A stretch of DNA of 39,656 nt. Source: Plantactinospora alkalitolerans (lineage in GTDB: Bacteria > Actinomycetota > Actinomycetes > Mycobacteriales > Micromonosporaceae). Of this stretch, positions 24,376-32,495 are shown piece after piece. Below the pieces are notes generated by a model. That model had not been told where the DNA came from, did not search any database, and saw nothing but the letters and a program-made list of their open reading frames with translations. The stretch lies in assembly GCF_015690345.1 (NCBI RefSeq), contig NZ_JADPUN010000404.1, forward strand, positions 1 to 39,656. Direction: 5' to 3'. Made by a program: the position numbers and the translations under genes. Position 1 is the first letter of the stretch. Each line of letters starts with the position of its first letter.

Positions 24376-25557
24376 TCAGGCCAGCCGCTGGAACTCGGTC
24401 AGCCCACCGTTGAACAGGAAATCGACGGTCTGGGTCAGCGCGATCGCGATCAGGTCCCGGTGGGGGTCGTTGAACCAGGACGTGCCGTAGCCGCCGTCCC
24501 AGCCGTACCGGCCCGGCACCGGAGACGCCTCGTCCGACCCGGTGCTGACCGCCAGGCAGTAGCCCCAACCCTGCCCGTCCAGCACCGGCCCGCCCCCGGC
24601 GATCTGCTCCGGCGTCAGGTGGTTGGTCGTGATCAACTCGACGGAGCGTTCCGACAGCAGCCGCTCACCCCGGTGGACCCCCCGGTGCAGCAGCAGCCGG
24701 GCGAACGCCAGATAGTCGTCCGCGGTGGAGACCAGGCCGGCCGCGCCGGACGGGAACACCGGCGGCTCGGCCCACTCGCCCGGTGTGGAGGACTTCTGCT
24801 CCGTCAGCGCACCGGTCTCCGGGTCGGTCGCGTAGTAGCCGGGCAACCGGTCGAGGTCCTCGGCAGGCAACGAGAAGCCGGTCTGGGCCATGCCGAGCGG
24901 CTCGAAGATCCGGGTCCGGAAGTAGTCCGGCAGCGACTGCCCGGCGGCGCGGGCGACCAGGACCCCCAGCACCAGCGCGGCGCTGTCGTACTGCCACCGC
25001 TCGCCGGGCTGGTGCAGCAGCGGCAGCGTCCCGAACTGTCTGATCCACTCGTCCGGGTCGTGCGGCGTACGCGGGTCGGGCGGCCCGATCCGCAGTTGCC
25101 GCTCGCGGGCCGCGGTGACGACCGGGTACGGCGGCTGGAAGCTCGGCTCGAAGATCAGGCCGAAACCCATCCGGAACGTCAGCAGGTCCTCGACAGTGGT
25201 CGGACGACGGGCCGGGACGGTGTCGTCGAGCGGGCCGTCGACCCGGCGCAGCACGGCCTGGCCGGCCAGTTCCGGCAGCAGACGGTCGATCGGGTCGTCG
25301 AGGGCGAGCCGGTCGTCCTCCACCAGCATCATCGTGGCCACTCCGAGCACCGGCTTCGTCATCGAGCCGATCCGGAAGACCGTGTCGCGACGCATCGGCG
25401 CGGTGCCGCCGAGGGTCAGCGTGCCGATCGGGTCGACGTGGACGTCGTCGCCTCGGGCGACCAGGGTGACCAGGCCGGGCAGTTCGGCCGCGGCCACCCG
25501 GGCCGCCATCGCCGTGACCAGTCCGCGTGCACCTGTCGGGGTTGTCGAGTGGGCCAT
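24376..25557 (-). CDS. Serine hydrolase of the class C beta-lactamase / EstB family
   Basis: The 393-residue protein carries the SxxK nucleophile motif SMTK (65-68), the second motif YDS (190-192) and a C-terminal WDGGYGTSWFNDP region in the position of the KTG-like motif. TVEDLLTFRMGFG and FRTRIFEPLGMAQTGFS are typical of the beta-lactamase (PF00144) family. It has no signal peptide, so it is probably a cytoplasmic esterase or amidase and not a resistance enzyme. It begins 43 bp after galT on the same strand and may be the last gene of the galactoside operon. Confidence 0.88.
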   Translation of the reverse strand: MAHSTTPTGARGLVTAMAARVAAAELPGLVTLVARGDDVHVDPIGTLTLGGTAPMRRDTVFRIGSMTKPVLGVATMMLVEDDRLALDDPIDRLLPELAGQAVLRRVDGPLDDTVPARRPTTVEDLLTFRMGFGLIFEPSFQPPYPVVTAARERQLRIGPPDPRTPHDPDEWIRQFGTLPLLHQPGERWQYDSAALVLGVLVARAAGQSLPDYFRTRIFEPLGMAQTGFSLPAEDLDRLPGYYATDPETGALTEQKSSTPGEWAEPPVFPSGAAGLVSTADDYLAFARLLLHRGVHRGERLLSERSVELITTNHLTPEQIAGGGPVLDGQGWGYCLAVSTGSDEASPVPGRYGWDGGYGTSWFNDPHRDLIAIALTQTVDFLFNGGLTEFQRLA

Positions 25558-25600
25558 GGCGGCAGCCTAGCCAGCATCCGACAGATTGGTCCTGATCGCC

Positions 25601-26713
25601 TCAGGCGAGGTCCCGCAACATCTGGGCCGCCCGCTCCGGCGGGATGTCGTTGATGAAGACGCCCATCGCCGACTCCGACCCCGCCAGGTACTTCAACTTG
25701 TCCGCCGCCCGCCGGATGCTGAACACCTGCAGATGCAGGTGACCCAGGCCCGGCGCGGCGTGCACCGGCGCCTGGTGCCAGGCCGAGATGTACGGCAGCG
25801 GCCGGTCGAAGAGCGCGTCGAGGCGGCGCAGCAGGTCGAGGTAGAGCGGTCCGAAGGCGTCCCGCTCGGCGTCGTCCAGCCCCGGGATGTCCGGCACCGG
25901 CCGGTGTGGAGCCAGATGCACCTCGAACGGCCAGCGGGCGGCGGCCGGCACGTACGCCGTCCAGTGCTCGTTCTCGGCAACCACCCGGTCCCCGGCAGCC
26001 CGCTCGGCGGCGAGGACGTCCGCGTACAGGTTCCGTCCGCCGGTACGTTCCGCATGCCGCTGCGCCGCGGTCAGCATCGCCCGGCTGCGCGGTGGCAGGA
26101 ACGGGTACGCGTAGATCTGACCGTGCGGGTGGTGCAGGGTGACGCCGATCTCCACGCCCCGGTTCTCGAAGCAGAACACCTGCTCCACGCCGGGCAGCCC
26201 GGAAAGCGCGGCGGTGCGGTCGGCGAGCGCCTCCAGTACGGTGCGGACCCGGGCCGGCGCAAGGGTGCCGAACGAGGCGTGATGGTCCGCGGTGAAGCAG
26301 ACCACCTCGCACCGCCCCGCCGCCGGCCGGAGCGCGGTGTACGGGGTGACCTGTCCGGGCGGGTCTCCGGGCCGGTCGCTGAAGGACGGAAAGCGGTTCT
26401 CGAAGACCACCACGTCGTAGTCGTACGCCGGGATCTCGCTGTGGCGGTCCGGAGTGGACGGACACAGTGGGCACTGGTCGGTGGGCGGCAGGAAGATCCG
26501 GCTCTGCCGGTGGGCGGCGATCGCCACCCACTCGTCGACCAGCGGGTCGTACCGCAGTTGCGAGGCGGGTGGCGGCGGCGGCAGGTCCCGCCGGTCCGGC
26601 CCCTCCCGGACCGCGTCCGACCGCTCGTCGAAGTAGATCAGCTCGCGCCCGTCCGCGAGCTTCACCGACGTACGCCTCATGCCGGGCCGAGTCGAGGGGT
26701 TCCGCTCGCTCAT
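25601..26713 (-). CDS. galT: Galactose-1-phosphate uridylyltransferase
   Basis: The 370-residue enzyme exchanges UMP between UDP-glucose and galactose-1-phosphate in the Leloir pathway. Zinc ligands CPLC (81-84) and the active site HHPHGQ with nucleophile His197 are present, as is the C-terminal HLHLQVF. The family core starts near MRRTSVKLADGRELIYFDE (residue 12). The first 11 residues (MSERNPSTRPG) look like the MSER repeat added at the 5' end. The ATG at 26713 has GGGGAGGT 4 bases before it, so the longer start is probably used. It overlaps a 9-codon bridging frame that links it to the regulator gene. No galK is seen in the window. Confidence 0.94.
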   Translation of the reverse strand: MSERNPSTRPGMRRTSVKLADGRELIYFDERSDAVREGPDRRDLPPPPPASQLRYDPLVDEWVAIAAHRQSRIFLPPTDQCPLCPSTPDRHSEIPAYDYDVVVFENRFPSFSDRPGDPPGQVTPYTALRPAAGRCEVVCFTADHHASFGTLAPARVRTVLEALADRTAALSGLPGVEQVFCFENRGVEIGVTLHHPHGQIYAYPFLPPRSRAMLTAAQRHAERTGGRNLYADVLAAERAAGDRVVAENEHWTAYVPAAARWPFEVHLAPHRPVPDIPGLDDAERDAFGPLYLDLLRRLDALFDRPLPYISAWHQAPVHAAPGLGHLHLQVFSIRRAADKLKYLAGSESAMGVFINDIPPERAAQMLRDLA

Positions 26714-26739
26714 GCCACCTCCCCGCCTCGTCCGTTCAT
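26710..26739 (-). CDS. 9-residue bridging frame between the DeoR regulator and galT
   Basis: ATG 26739 overlaps the regulator stop (ATGA) and the frame MNGRGGEVA ends in a TGA overlapping the galT ATG (ATGA). It contains GGGGAGGTGG, the galT ribosome site. It is the shortest of three such frames in the window. A ribosome that ends on the regulator could restart here and again at galT. It is almost certainly not a functional protein; the feature marks the coupling arrangement. Confidence 0.35.
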   Translation of the reverse strand: MNGRGGEVA

Positions 26740-27515
26740 GCCGCCAGCTCGCAGATCAGTAGTTCGGTGACCTGGGCGGCCAGGGCCTCCCGGGCCGGTT
26801 CGGGCAGGCGGGCGTCGGTGACCACGGTGTGCGCCTCGGCCAGGTCGGCGAACGAGGAGATGCCGACGGTCGCCCACTTGGTGTGGTCGGCGAGTACCAC
26901 CAGCCGGTCCGCCGAGGCCAGCAGTGCCCGGTTCGTCTCGGCCTCGGACAGGTTCGGCGTGCTGAAGCCGGCCCGCTCGCTCATTCCGTGTACGCCGAGG
27001 AAGACCAGGTCCAGGTGGAGCGACCGGATCGCCGCGACCGCCACCGGCCCGACCAGCGCGTCGGACGGTGTGCGTACCCCGCCGGTGAGCACCACCGTCT
27101 GGTCCGGGCGCCCGGACCGGTGCAGGATCTCGGCGACCGGGATCGAGTTGGTGACCACGGTCAGCGCCGGTATCCCGGTCAGCCGGTGGGCGAGTTCGGC
27201 GGTGGTCGTACCGGCGGAGAGCGCGACCGCCATGCCCGGGGTGACCAGCCGGGCGGCCTCCCGCGCGATGGCGGCCTTCTCGGCCCGCTGCCGGACGGAC
27301 TTGGCCGCGAAACCCGGCTCGTCGGTCGAGCCGGGCCGGGCCGTGGTCGCTCCGCCGTGCACCTTGGCCAGCAGGCCGCGTTCGGCCAGCGCCTCCAGGT
27401 CACGCCGGATCGTCATGTCGGAGACGCCGAACTCGGCGGCCAGTTCGGTGACCCGGACCCCGCCGGCGGTGCGGACGCGGCCCAGGATCGCCTCCTGGCG
27501 TTGCTGGGCCAGCAT
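26736..27515 (-). CDS. DeoR-family sugar-responsive transcriptional regulator
   Basis: The 259-residue protein has an N-terminal winged helix (about 1-57: RQEAILGRVRTAGGVRVTEL, VSDMTIRRDLEALAERGLL, VHGGA), the DeoR signature. The C-terminal DeoRC sensor domain (about 75-235) includes LSAGTTTAELA, LTGGV and FLGVHGMSERAGFSTPN. Such proteins usually repress sugar operons and are released by a sugar phosphate. Its place between the beta-galactosidase gene and galT suggests a galactose-derived effector, by inference. ATG 27515 shares one base with the stop of the beta-galactosidase gene (TGATG), so translation is coupled. Confidence 0.93.
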   Translation of the reverse strand: MLAQQRQEAILGRVRTAGGVRVTELAAEFGVSDMTIRRDLEALAERGLLAKVHGGATTARPGSTDEPGFAAKSVRQRAEKAAIAREAARLVTPGMAVALSAGTTTAELAHRLTGIPALTVVTNSIPVAEILHRSGRPDQTVVLTGGVRTPSDALVGPVAVAAIRSLHLDLVFLGVHGMSERAGFSTPNLSEAETNRALLASADRLVVLADHTKWATVGISSFADLAEAHTVVTDARLPEPAREALAAQVTELLICELAA

Positions 27516-29557
27516 CAGTGTCTGGCTCCGGCGGGCGGCTCCGCGCCGGCTTCCCTTCCGGCGAGCACGGTGACGCCGTGCGGTTCGACCCTGGTCGGGC
27601 CGGTCCACCGGACGCCGGTGAGCAGGTCGACCCCGGCCGCGTCGACCTCCGCCGGCTGGTCGCCGTGGTTGAGCAGGAACAGGTACGACCGTCCGTCCGG
27701 GTGCCGTCGCCGGATCGCCTCGATGCCGGGTACGGGTACCTGGGTGGGCCGGGCACCGGCGGTGTCCGCCACGGTCGTCAGCAGGCGACCGAGCGCGGCG
27801 TCGTCCAGTCGGGTCCCGAGATACCAGGCCGGTCCGCCGGCACCGGTCCGCCGGGTGATCGCCGGACCACCCGGAACGGGCCCGTCGGCGTACCGGGCCA
27901 GCACCTCGGCGTCCGGTGTGGTCAGCGCCTCCGTCCAGACCGTCGCCGTGGCGCCGTCGTCGAGTCGTACCGTGCCGGCGGTGGGCAGCGGAAAGAACTC
28001 CTCGACCCGGATGCCGAGCAGTTCGGCGAAGGCGCCGGGCAGCGGGGCCGGCCGGACCTGGTCATGCTCGTCGACCAACCCGCTGTACGGGCCGACGACC
28101 AGGGTGCCGCCGGACCGGACGTACCCGGTGAGGTTGTCGATCCCCGCGTCGTCCACCGCGTAGAGCGCCGGGGCCAGCACCAGCCGGTAGCCGCTCAGGT
28201 CGGCGCCGGGCCGGGCGAGGTCGGCGGTGATCCCGGCCCGCCAGAGCGCGCTGTGCCAGCGCCGGATCTCGTCGAACGCGACCATGTCCCGGCTGGGCTG
28301 GTTGACCGCCTCCTGGGCCCAGACGCTGCCGTAGTCGAGCAGTACCGCGACGTCCGCCTCGGTCCGGGAGCCCTCGATCTCGGCCAGCGCCCGCAGGTGC
28401 CCGCCGAGTTGGACCACCTCGCGCCAGATCTTCGAGTCGGTTCCGGCGTGCGGCAGCATCGCCGAGTGCCACTTCTCCGACCCGGCCCGGCTGGCCCGCC
28501 ACTGGAAGAAGAGCGCGCCCTCCGAGCCCCGCGCCACGTGTGCCAGCGCGTCCCGGACGAGCTGTCCGGCCGGCTTGGCCAGGTTGCGGGGCTGCCAGTT
28601 GACCGCGCTGGTGGAATGCTCCATCAGCAGCCACGGGCCACCGGCCAGCGACCGGCTCAGGTCGGCGGCGAAGGCGATCTGTGCCGGTGGTTCGAGCGGG
28701 TGCTCACCGAGCAGGTAGTGGTCGTTGGAGAGCAGCCGGTCCGGGCCGGTGAGTTCCCGGCCCCAGTCCCAGTGGTCCAGGTCGACGCAGCTCGCCGTCA
28801 TCAGGTTGGTGGTCACCGGTACGCCGGGGGAGAGCCGGTGCAGCACGTCCCGTTCGGCGGTGAAGCAGGCCAGGTGCTCGTCCGAACCGAACCGCCTGAA
28901 GTCCAGCACCTGCCCGGGATTCGACGAGGTCGGAGTGGCCCGGGGCGGTTGCACCTGCGCCCAGTCGGTGTACGTCTGCGACCAGAACGCCGTACCCCAC
29001 GCCGCGTTGAGGCCGTCGAGGTCGCCGTACCGGTGCCGGAGCCAGCTCCGGAACGCCTCGGCCGAGGTGTCGCAGTAGCAGTGCGCGTTGTGGCAGGCGT
29101 ACTCGTTGTGCACGTGCCAGACGGCCAGCGCGGGATGGTCGTGGTACCGCCGGGCGAGCTGCTCGGTCAGGGCCAGTGCGGCCTGCCGGTACCCGGGGGA
29201 GCTGGCACAGATCGCCTGCCGGCTGCCGTACGTGAGTCGTCGACCGTCGGCGTCCACCGGCAGGGTCTCCGGGTGTGCGTACGAGAACCAGGGCGGTGGC
29301 GAGGCGGTGGCGGTGGCCAGGCAGACCTTGATCCCGCCGGCGTGCAGCCCGTCCATGATCCGGTCCAGCCGGTCGAAGGCGTACCGCCCCGGGGCCGGTT
29401 CCAGCCAGGCCCAGGCGAAGACGCCGACGGTGACCAGGTTGACCCCGGCCTCCCGCATCAGCGCGACGTCCTCCGGCCACACCTGCTCGGGCCACTGTTC
29501 GGGGTTGTAGTCGCCGCCGTAGCTCAGGCCGTCGATGCCCGGCACCAGACTTCCCAC
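27515..29557 (-). CDS. Beta-galactosidase, glycoside hydrolase family 42
   Basis: The 680-residue enzyme cleaves beta-galactosides. The GH42 barrel starts with DGLSYGGDYNPEQWPEQVW. The acid/base is Glu152 (WHVHNEYACHN) and the nucleophile Glu313 (WLLMEHSTSAVNWQPRN). Cys117, Cys155, Cys160 and Cys162 fit the family's zinc site. A trimerisation/Rossmann-like domain (about 390-600) and a small C-terminal beta domain follow. No signal peptide is present, so it acts in the cytoplasm on imported galactosides. GTG 29557 is preferred because GGAGG lies 4 bases upstream and it gives the family start; GTG 29599 is longer. TAGTGT (29598-29603) may be a -10. It is the first gene of an operon with deoR-type and galT genes. 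Confidence 0.93.
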   Translation of the reverse strand: MGSLVPGIDGLSYGGDYNPEQWPEQVWPEDVALMREAGVNLVTVGVFAWAWLEPAPGRYAFDRLDRIMDGLHAGGIKVCLATATASPPPWFSYAHPETLPVDADGRRLTYGSRQAICASSPGYRQAALALTEQLARRYHDHPALAVWHVHNEYACHNAHCYCDTSAEAFRSWLRHRYGDLDGLNAAWGTAFWSQTYTDWAQVQPPRATPTSSNPGQVLDFRRFGSDEHLACFTAERDVLHRLSPGVPVTTNLMTASCVDLDHWDWGRELTGPDRLLSNDHYLLGEHPLEPPAQIAFAADLSRSLAGGPWLLMEHSTSAVNWQPRNLAKPAGQLVRDALAHVARGSEGALFFQWRASRAGSEKWHSAMLPHAGTDSKIWREVVQLGGHLRALAEIEGSRTEADVAVLLDYGSVWAQEAVNQPSRDMVAFDEIRRWHSALWRAGITADLARPGADLSGYRLVLAPALYAVDDAGIDNLTGYVRSGGTLVVGPYSGLVDEHDQVRPAPLPGAFAELLGIRVEEFFPLPTAGTVRLDDGATATVWTEALTTPDAEVLARYADGPVPGGPAITRRTGAGGPAWYLGTRLDDAALGRLLTTVADTAGARPTQVPVPGIEAIRRRHPDGRSYLFLLNHGDQPAEVDAAGVDLLTGVRWTGPTRVEPHGVTVLAGREAGAEPPAGARH

Positions 29558-29619
29558 ACCGCCTCCAACGCGCTCGCACGCAATCCAACAGATACGCACA
29601 CTAGCGCTCGGGTGGGGGT

Positions 29620-29673
29620 GTTAAGAAGGGGCCCTTCCTATGCAGAAAGCGATAAGAAGGGGCCCTTCCTTAC
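29620..29673. repeat. 54-bp palindromic repeat, copy 3 (cysC / beta-galactosidase junction)
   Basis: The element has 22-bp arms, 18 paired, around a 10-nt loop. The right arm is identical to that of copies 1 and 2. It lies 3 bp past the cysC stop and 62 bp before the beta-galactosidase start on the same strand, where it can separate the two transcripts as a terminator. Confidence 0.85.
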
Positions 29674-29676
29674 ACC

Positions 29677-31206
29677 TCAGGCGGGTTGGAGGCGGGGTTC
29701 TGCCCAGCCGGTTTCCGTCAGGCGGGTGAGGACTGTGCGGATGCAGTCCTCGACCGGAAGGTCGGTGGTGTCCAGCACCAGGTCGGCGTCGGTCGGTTCC
29801 TCGTACGGGTCGTCGATGCCGGTCATCCCGGTGAGCTGACCGGCCCGGGCCCTGGCGTACAGGCCCTTCCGGTCCCGTTGCTCGCAGACCGCCAGCGGGG
29901 TGGCGACGTGGACGAGCAGGAACCCGGCACCGGCGGCCCGGGCCATCTCCCGGGCGGTGGACCGGGCCCGGGCGTACGGGGCGATCGGGCAGCAGATCGC
30001 CAGGCCCCGGTGCCGGGCCACCTCGGCGGCGACCCAGCCGATCCGGCGAACGTTCAGATCGCGGTCGGCCCGGCCGAAGCCGAGGCCCGCGGAGAGTTCC
30101 CGCCGGACCACGTCGCCGTCGAGCAGGGTCACCGTCCGGTCTCCACTTTCCCGCAGCGCGTCGGCCAGGCCCCGGGCGATCGTCGACTTGCCCGAGCCGG
30201 AGAGCCCGGTGAAGAAGACCACCAGACCTCGGTGCCGACGGGGTGGCCGGGCCCGGGTCAGCTCCTGGGCCACGGCCGGCGGGGTGTGCCATTCGGGCAA
30301 CGGGAAGCCCCGGTCGAGCAGGTCGTCGATCTCTTCCTGGCTCAGCGCCAGTCGCCGGTTGCGGGGCGGGATGTCGTCCCGCCACCGCCACTGGCCGTCC
30401 CGGTTGTCGTAGGCCAACTCGCGCGGCACCAGCATCCGCAGCCCGCCGCCGGTGAGCATCTCGGTGGTGGAGAGGACGTGGGTCACCCCGTAGGCGCGGG
30501 CCACCCGGGCCCGGAGCAGTGCGTCCCAGACCTCGTCGCCGCGTCGGGCGATCGGCACCGCGACGATGGTGGCGGGCGGCATCCGGTCACGCGCCCCGAA
30601 CACGCTCCGCACCAGTACCTCCGGCGACAGCCCGTCCGGACTGCCGTCGGCGACCGGGATGATGATGAGCAGGTGGGCGGCGAGCGTCCGGACCGCGTGG
30701 GCGATCTGCGCGAGCTGGGGGCGGTGCAGCGGCCGGTCGGCGATCACCCCGAGCACCCGGCCCGGCGGCAGCAGTTCGCGGACCTCGCCCGGCGCCCGGC
30801 GCAGCCGCTGGAACGGGCCGTGCCCGCCGTCGCCGATCCGACGGACCGGACCGCCGACGCCGTACGCGCCCTGCCGGTTCGGCCAGAGGTCGGTGACCTC
30901 CAGCAGCGCGATCGGCGCCCCCTCCGGATCGGTGAGGACCAGTCCGCGCTCCGCCGGATTGGCCAGGTCGAGGCCCTTGGTCAGCTCGGGCGGGATCTGC
31001 AGGGTCACCGGTACCGGCCAGGGAGTGGCGTTGGCGAGTCGTCCGCGCCGGGCCACCGAGGCCAGATCGGCGCGACCCATGAAGCCGTCGAGCGGGGCGT
31101 ACGCCCCGGAGAGCAGCAACTCCAGGTCGGCCAGCTCAAAGGGACGCGGCGTGTACGCCGGAGCGTCACGCAGCAACTCGTCGGGCAGCACCCACCCGTT
31201 GCTCAT
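29677..31206 (-). CDS. cysC: APS kinase with an N-terminal degenerate ATP sulfurylase domain
   Basis: The 509-residue protein ends in a complete APS kinase (about 325-500). It has P-loop GLSGSGKST (334-342), LLDGDVVRRELSAGLGFGRADRD with the conserved Asp and Arg, NVRRIGWVA, and DRKGLYARARAGQ; it phosphorylates adenylyl sulfate to PAPS. Residues about 20-320 follow the ATP sulfurylase layout (LSGAYAPLDGFMG, then a nucleotidyl-transferase-like domain). The catalytic motif QxRNPxHxxH is replaced by ADRPLHRPQ (156-164) and GRDH by GVTH, so sulfurylase activity is unlikely. The domain may be structural or regulatory. Start ATG 31206 has GGGGAG upstream. It is a single gene ending at repeat copy 3. 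Confidence 0.88.
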   Translation of the reverse strand: MSNGWVLPDELLRDAPAYTPRPFELADLELLLSGAYAPLDGFMGRADLASVARRGRLANATPWPVPVTLQIPPELTKGLDLANPAERGLVLTDPEGAPIALLEVTDLWPNRQGAYGVGGPVRRIGDGGHGPFQRLRRAPGEVRELLPPGRVLGVIADRPLHRPQLAQIAHAVRTLAAHLLIIIPVADGSPDGLSPEVLVRSVFGARDRMPPATIVAVPIARRGDEVWDALLRARVARAYGVTHVLSTTEMLTGGGLRMLVPRELAYDNRDGQWRWRDDIPPRNRRLALSQEEIDDLLDRGFPLPEWHTPPAVAQELTRARPPRRHRGLVVFFTGLSGSGKSTIARGLADALRESGDRTVTLLDGDVVRRELSAGLGFGRADRDLNVRRIGWVAAEVARHRGLAICCPIAPYARARSTAREMARAAGAGFLLVHVATPLAVCEQRDRKGLYARARAGQLTGMTGIDDPYEEPTDADLVLDTTDLPVEDCIRTVLTRLTETGWAEPRLQPA

Positions 31207-31514
31207 CGCACTCCCCACTACCCCGCCGGCCCACAGTTTCCCAGCCTGCCGCTGATCGGTCGAGACCGCCACTCCCGATTGGACGCCCCGATCGGCAACA
31301 CCGTATTCGATCAGTGGCCACGAGGAGATTACCCAACCGAGGGAAGATCGGAAGCGCCGAATGACGGGGCAATCCGGATCGGTGGCCCGAGGCACCGGGT
31401 TGGCTGGTTTTGTCCGTCCGGCCGGGCCGGATCAGGGGCGCCCGCAAAGGATCAGGGAACCCTCAGGGTCCGTCCCGGACCCCCTGCCGGGCCTCCGGGC
31501 TCTAGGGTGGCGAC
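31207..31514. other. 308-bp divergent region, no gene; palindrome at 31466-31482
   Basis: The gap separates cysC (minus) and the ABC operon (plus). No coding sequence is evident. GGGTCCG-TCC-CGGACCC (31466-31482) is a perfect 7-bp-arm dyad, 20 bp upstream of the ABC operon -10, in the place of an operator. TAGTGG near 31215-31220 (minus strand) may belong to the cysC promoter. Confidence 0.45.
31503..31508 (+). promoter_or_regulatory. -10 element TAGGGT of a leaderless promoter for the ABC operon
   Basis: TAGGGT ends 7 bases before GTG 31515, exactly as at purN, so transcription should begin at the start codon. No ribosome site precedes that GTG. The same hexamer and spacing at two unrelated genes support the reading. 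Confidence 0.6.
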
Positions 31515-32495
31515 GTGACGCTGATCGCGACCCAGTCGCTGACCAAGACGTACGGCAATCAGGTGACCGCGTTGTCCGACCTGACGGTCACCGTAGAGCC
31601 GGGAATCGTCGGACTGGTCGGCGCCAACGGGGCCGGCAAGTCGACCTTCATCAAGATCATGCTGGGTCTGCTCGGCCCGAGCGGCGGGCAGGCCCGGGTG
31701 CTCGGGCTCGATCCGACCGTGGACGGGCACGAGGTCCGGACCCGGGTCGGCTACATGCCCGAGCACGACTGCCTCCCGCCGGACCTGTCGGCCGCCGAGT
31801 TCGTCACGCACATGGGACGGATGAGTGGGCTGCCCCGGACGACCGCCCGGGAGCGCGCCTCCGAGACGCTGCGGCACGTCGGCCTCTACGAGGAGCGCTA
31901 CCGGCAGATCGGCGGCTACTCGACCGGGATGAAGCAGCGGGTCAAGCTGGCCCAGGCGCTGGTGCACGATCCGGACCTGCTGCTGCTCGACGAACCGACC
32001 AACGGGCTGGATCCGGCCGGTCGGGACGCCATGCTCGCCCTGATCGAGCGGATCGGCACCGAGTTCGGCATCTCCGTACTGGTCTGCTCGCACCTGCTCG
32101 GCGAGGTCGAACGGATCTGTGACGCCCTCGTCGCGATCGAGGGCGGCCGGTTGCTCCGGTCCGCGCAACTCTCCGACATGACGACGGTGACCGAGGTGCT
32201 CTCGATCGAGGTCAGCGAGGGCACCGAGGAACTGGCCGCCCGGCTGACCGAGGCCGGCCTGTCGGTACGCGCCGAGGGTCAACTGCTGCTCGTACCGCTG
32301 GTCGACGACACGACGTACGACCTGATCCTGACCGCGGTCGCCGAGCTGGACCTGCCGTTGCACCGGCTCGACCAGCGGCGGCACCGGGTCGCGGAGCTCT
32401 TCGCCACCGAGCCCACCGAGCCCACCGAGCCGGCCGAGCCGGCCGAGCCGGCCGACCTGGCCGACGCCGGCACCACCACGGGAGGACTCCAGTGA
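31515..32495 (+). CDS. ABC-2 type transporter ATP-binding protein (first of two)
   Basis: The 326-residue ATPase has Walker A GANGAGKST (36-44), signature YSTGMKQRVKLAQAL, Walker B LLLLDEPTNGLD and the H-loop CSHLLGE. It ends in a low-complexity acidic tail of EPTEP/AEPAEP repeats (about 302-317). The domain type drives ABC-2 exporters or drug/antibiotic efflux; the substrate is unknown. It starts with a leaderless GTG. Its stop overlaps the next start (GTGA), with GGGAGGA just upstream as ribosome site. It heads a four-gene operon: ATPase, permease, ATPase, permease. Confidence 0.92.
   Translation: MTLIATQSLTKTYGNQVTALSDLTVTVEPGIVGLVGANGAGKSTFIKIMLGLLGPSGGQARVLGLDPTVDGHEVRTRVGYMPEHDCLPPDLSAAEFVTHMGRMSGLPRTTARERASETLRHVGLYEERYRQIGGYSTGMKQRVKLAQALVHDPDLLLLDEPTNGLDPAGRDAMLALIERIGTEFGISVLVCSHLLGEVERICDALVAIEGGRLLRSAQLSDMTTVTEVLSIEVSEGTEELAARLTEAGLSVRAEGQLLLVPLVDDTTYDLILTAVAELDLPLHRLDQRRHRVAELFATEPTEPTEPAEPAEPADLADAGTTTGGLQ

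Noticed and set aside
24376-25557. Antibiotic-resistance beta-lactamase
   Set aside because: SxxK and Y-x-S motifs are present but there is no signal peptide, and the neighbours are sugar genes; an esterase-like hydrolase is more likely.
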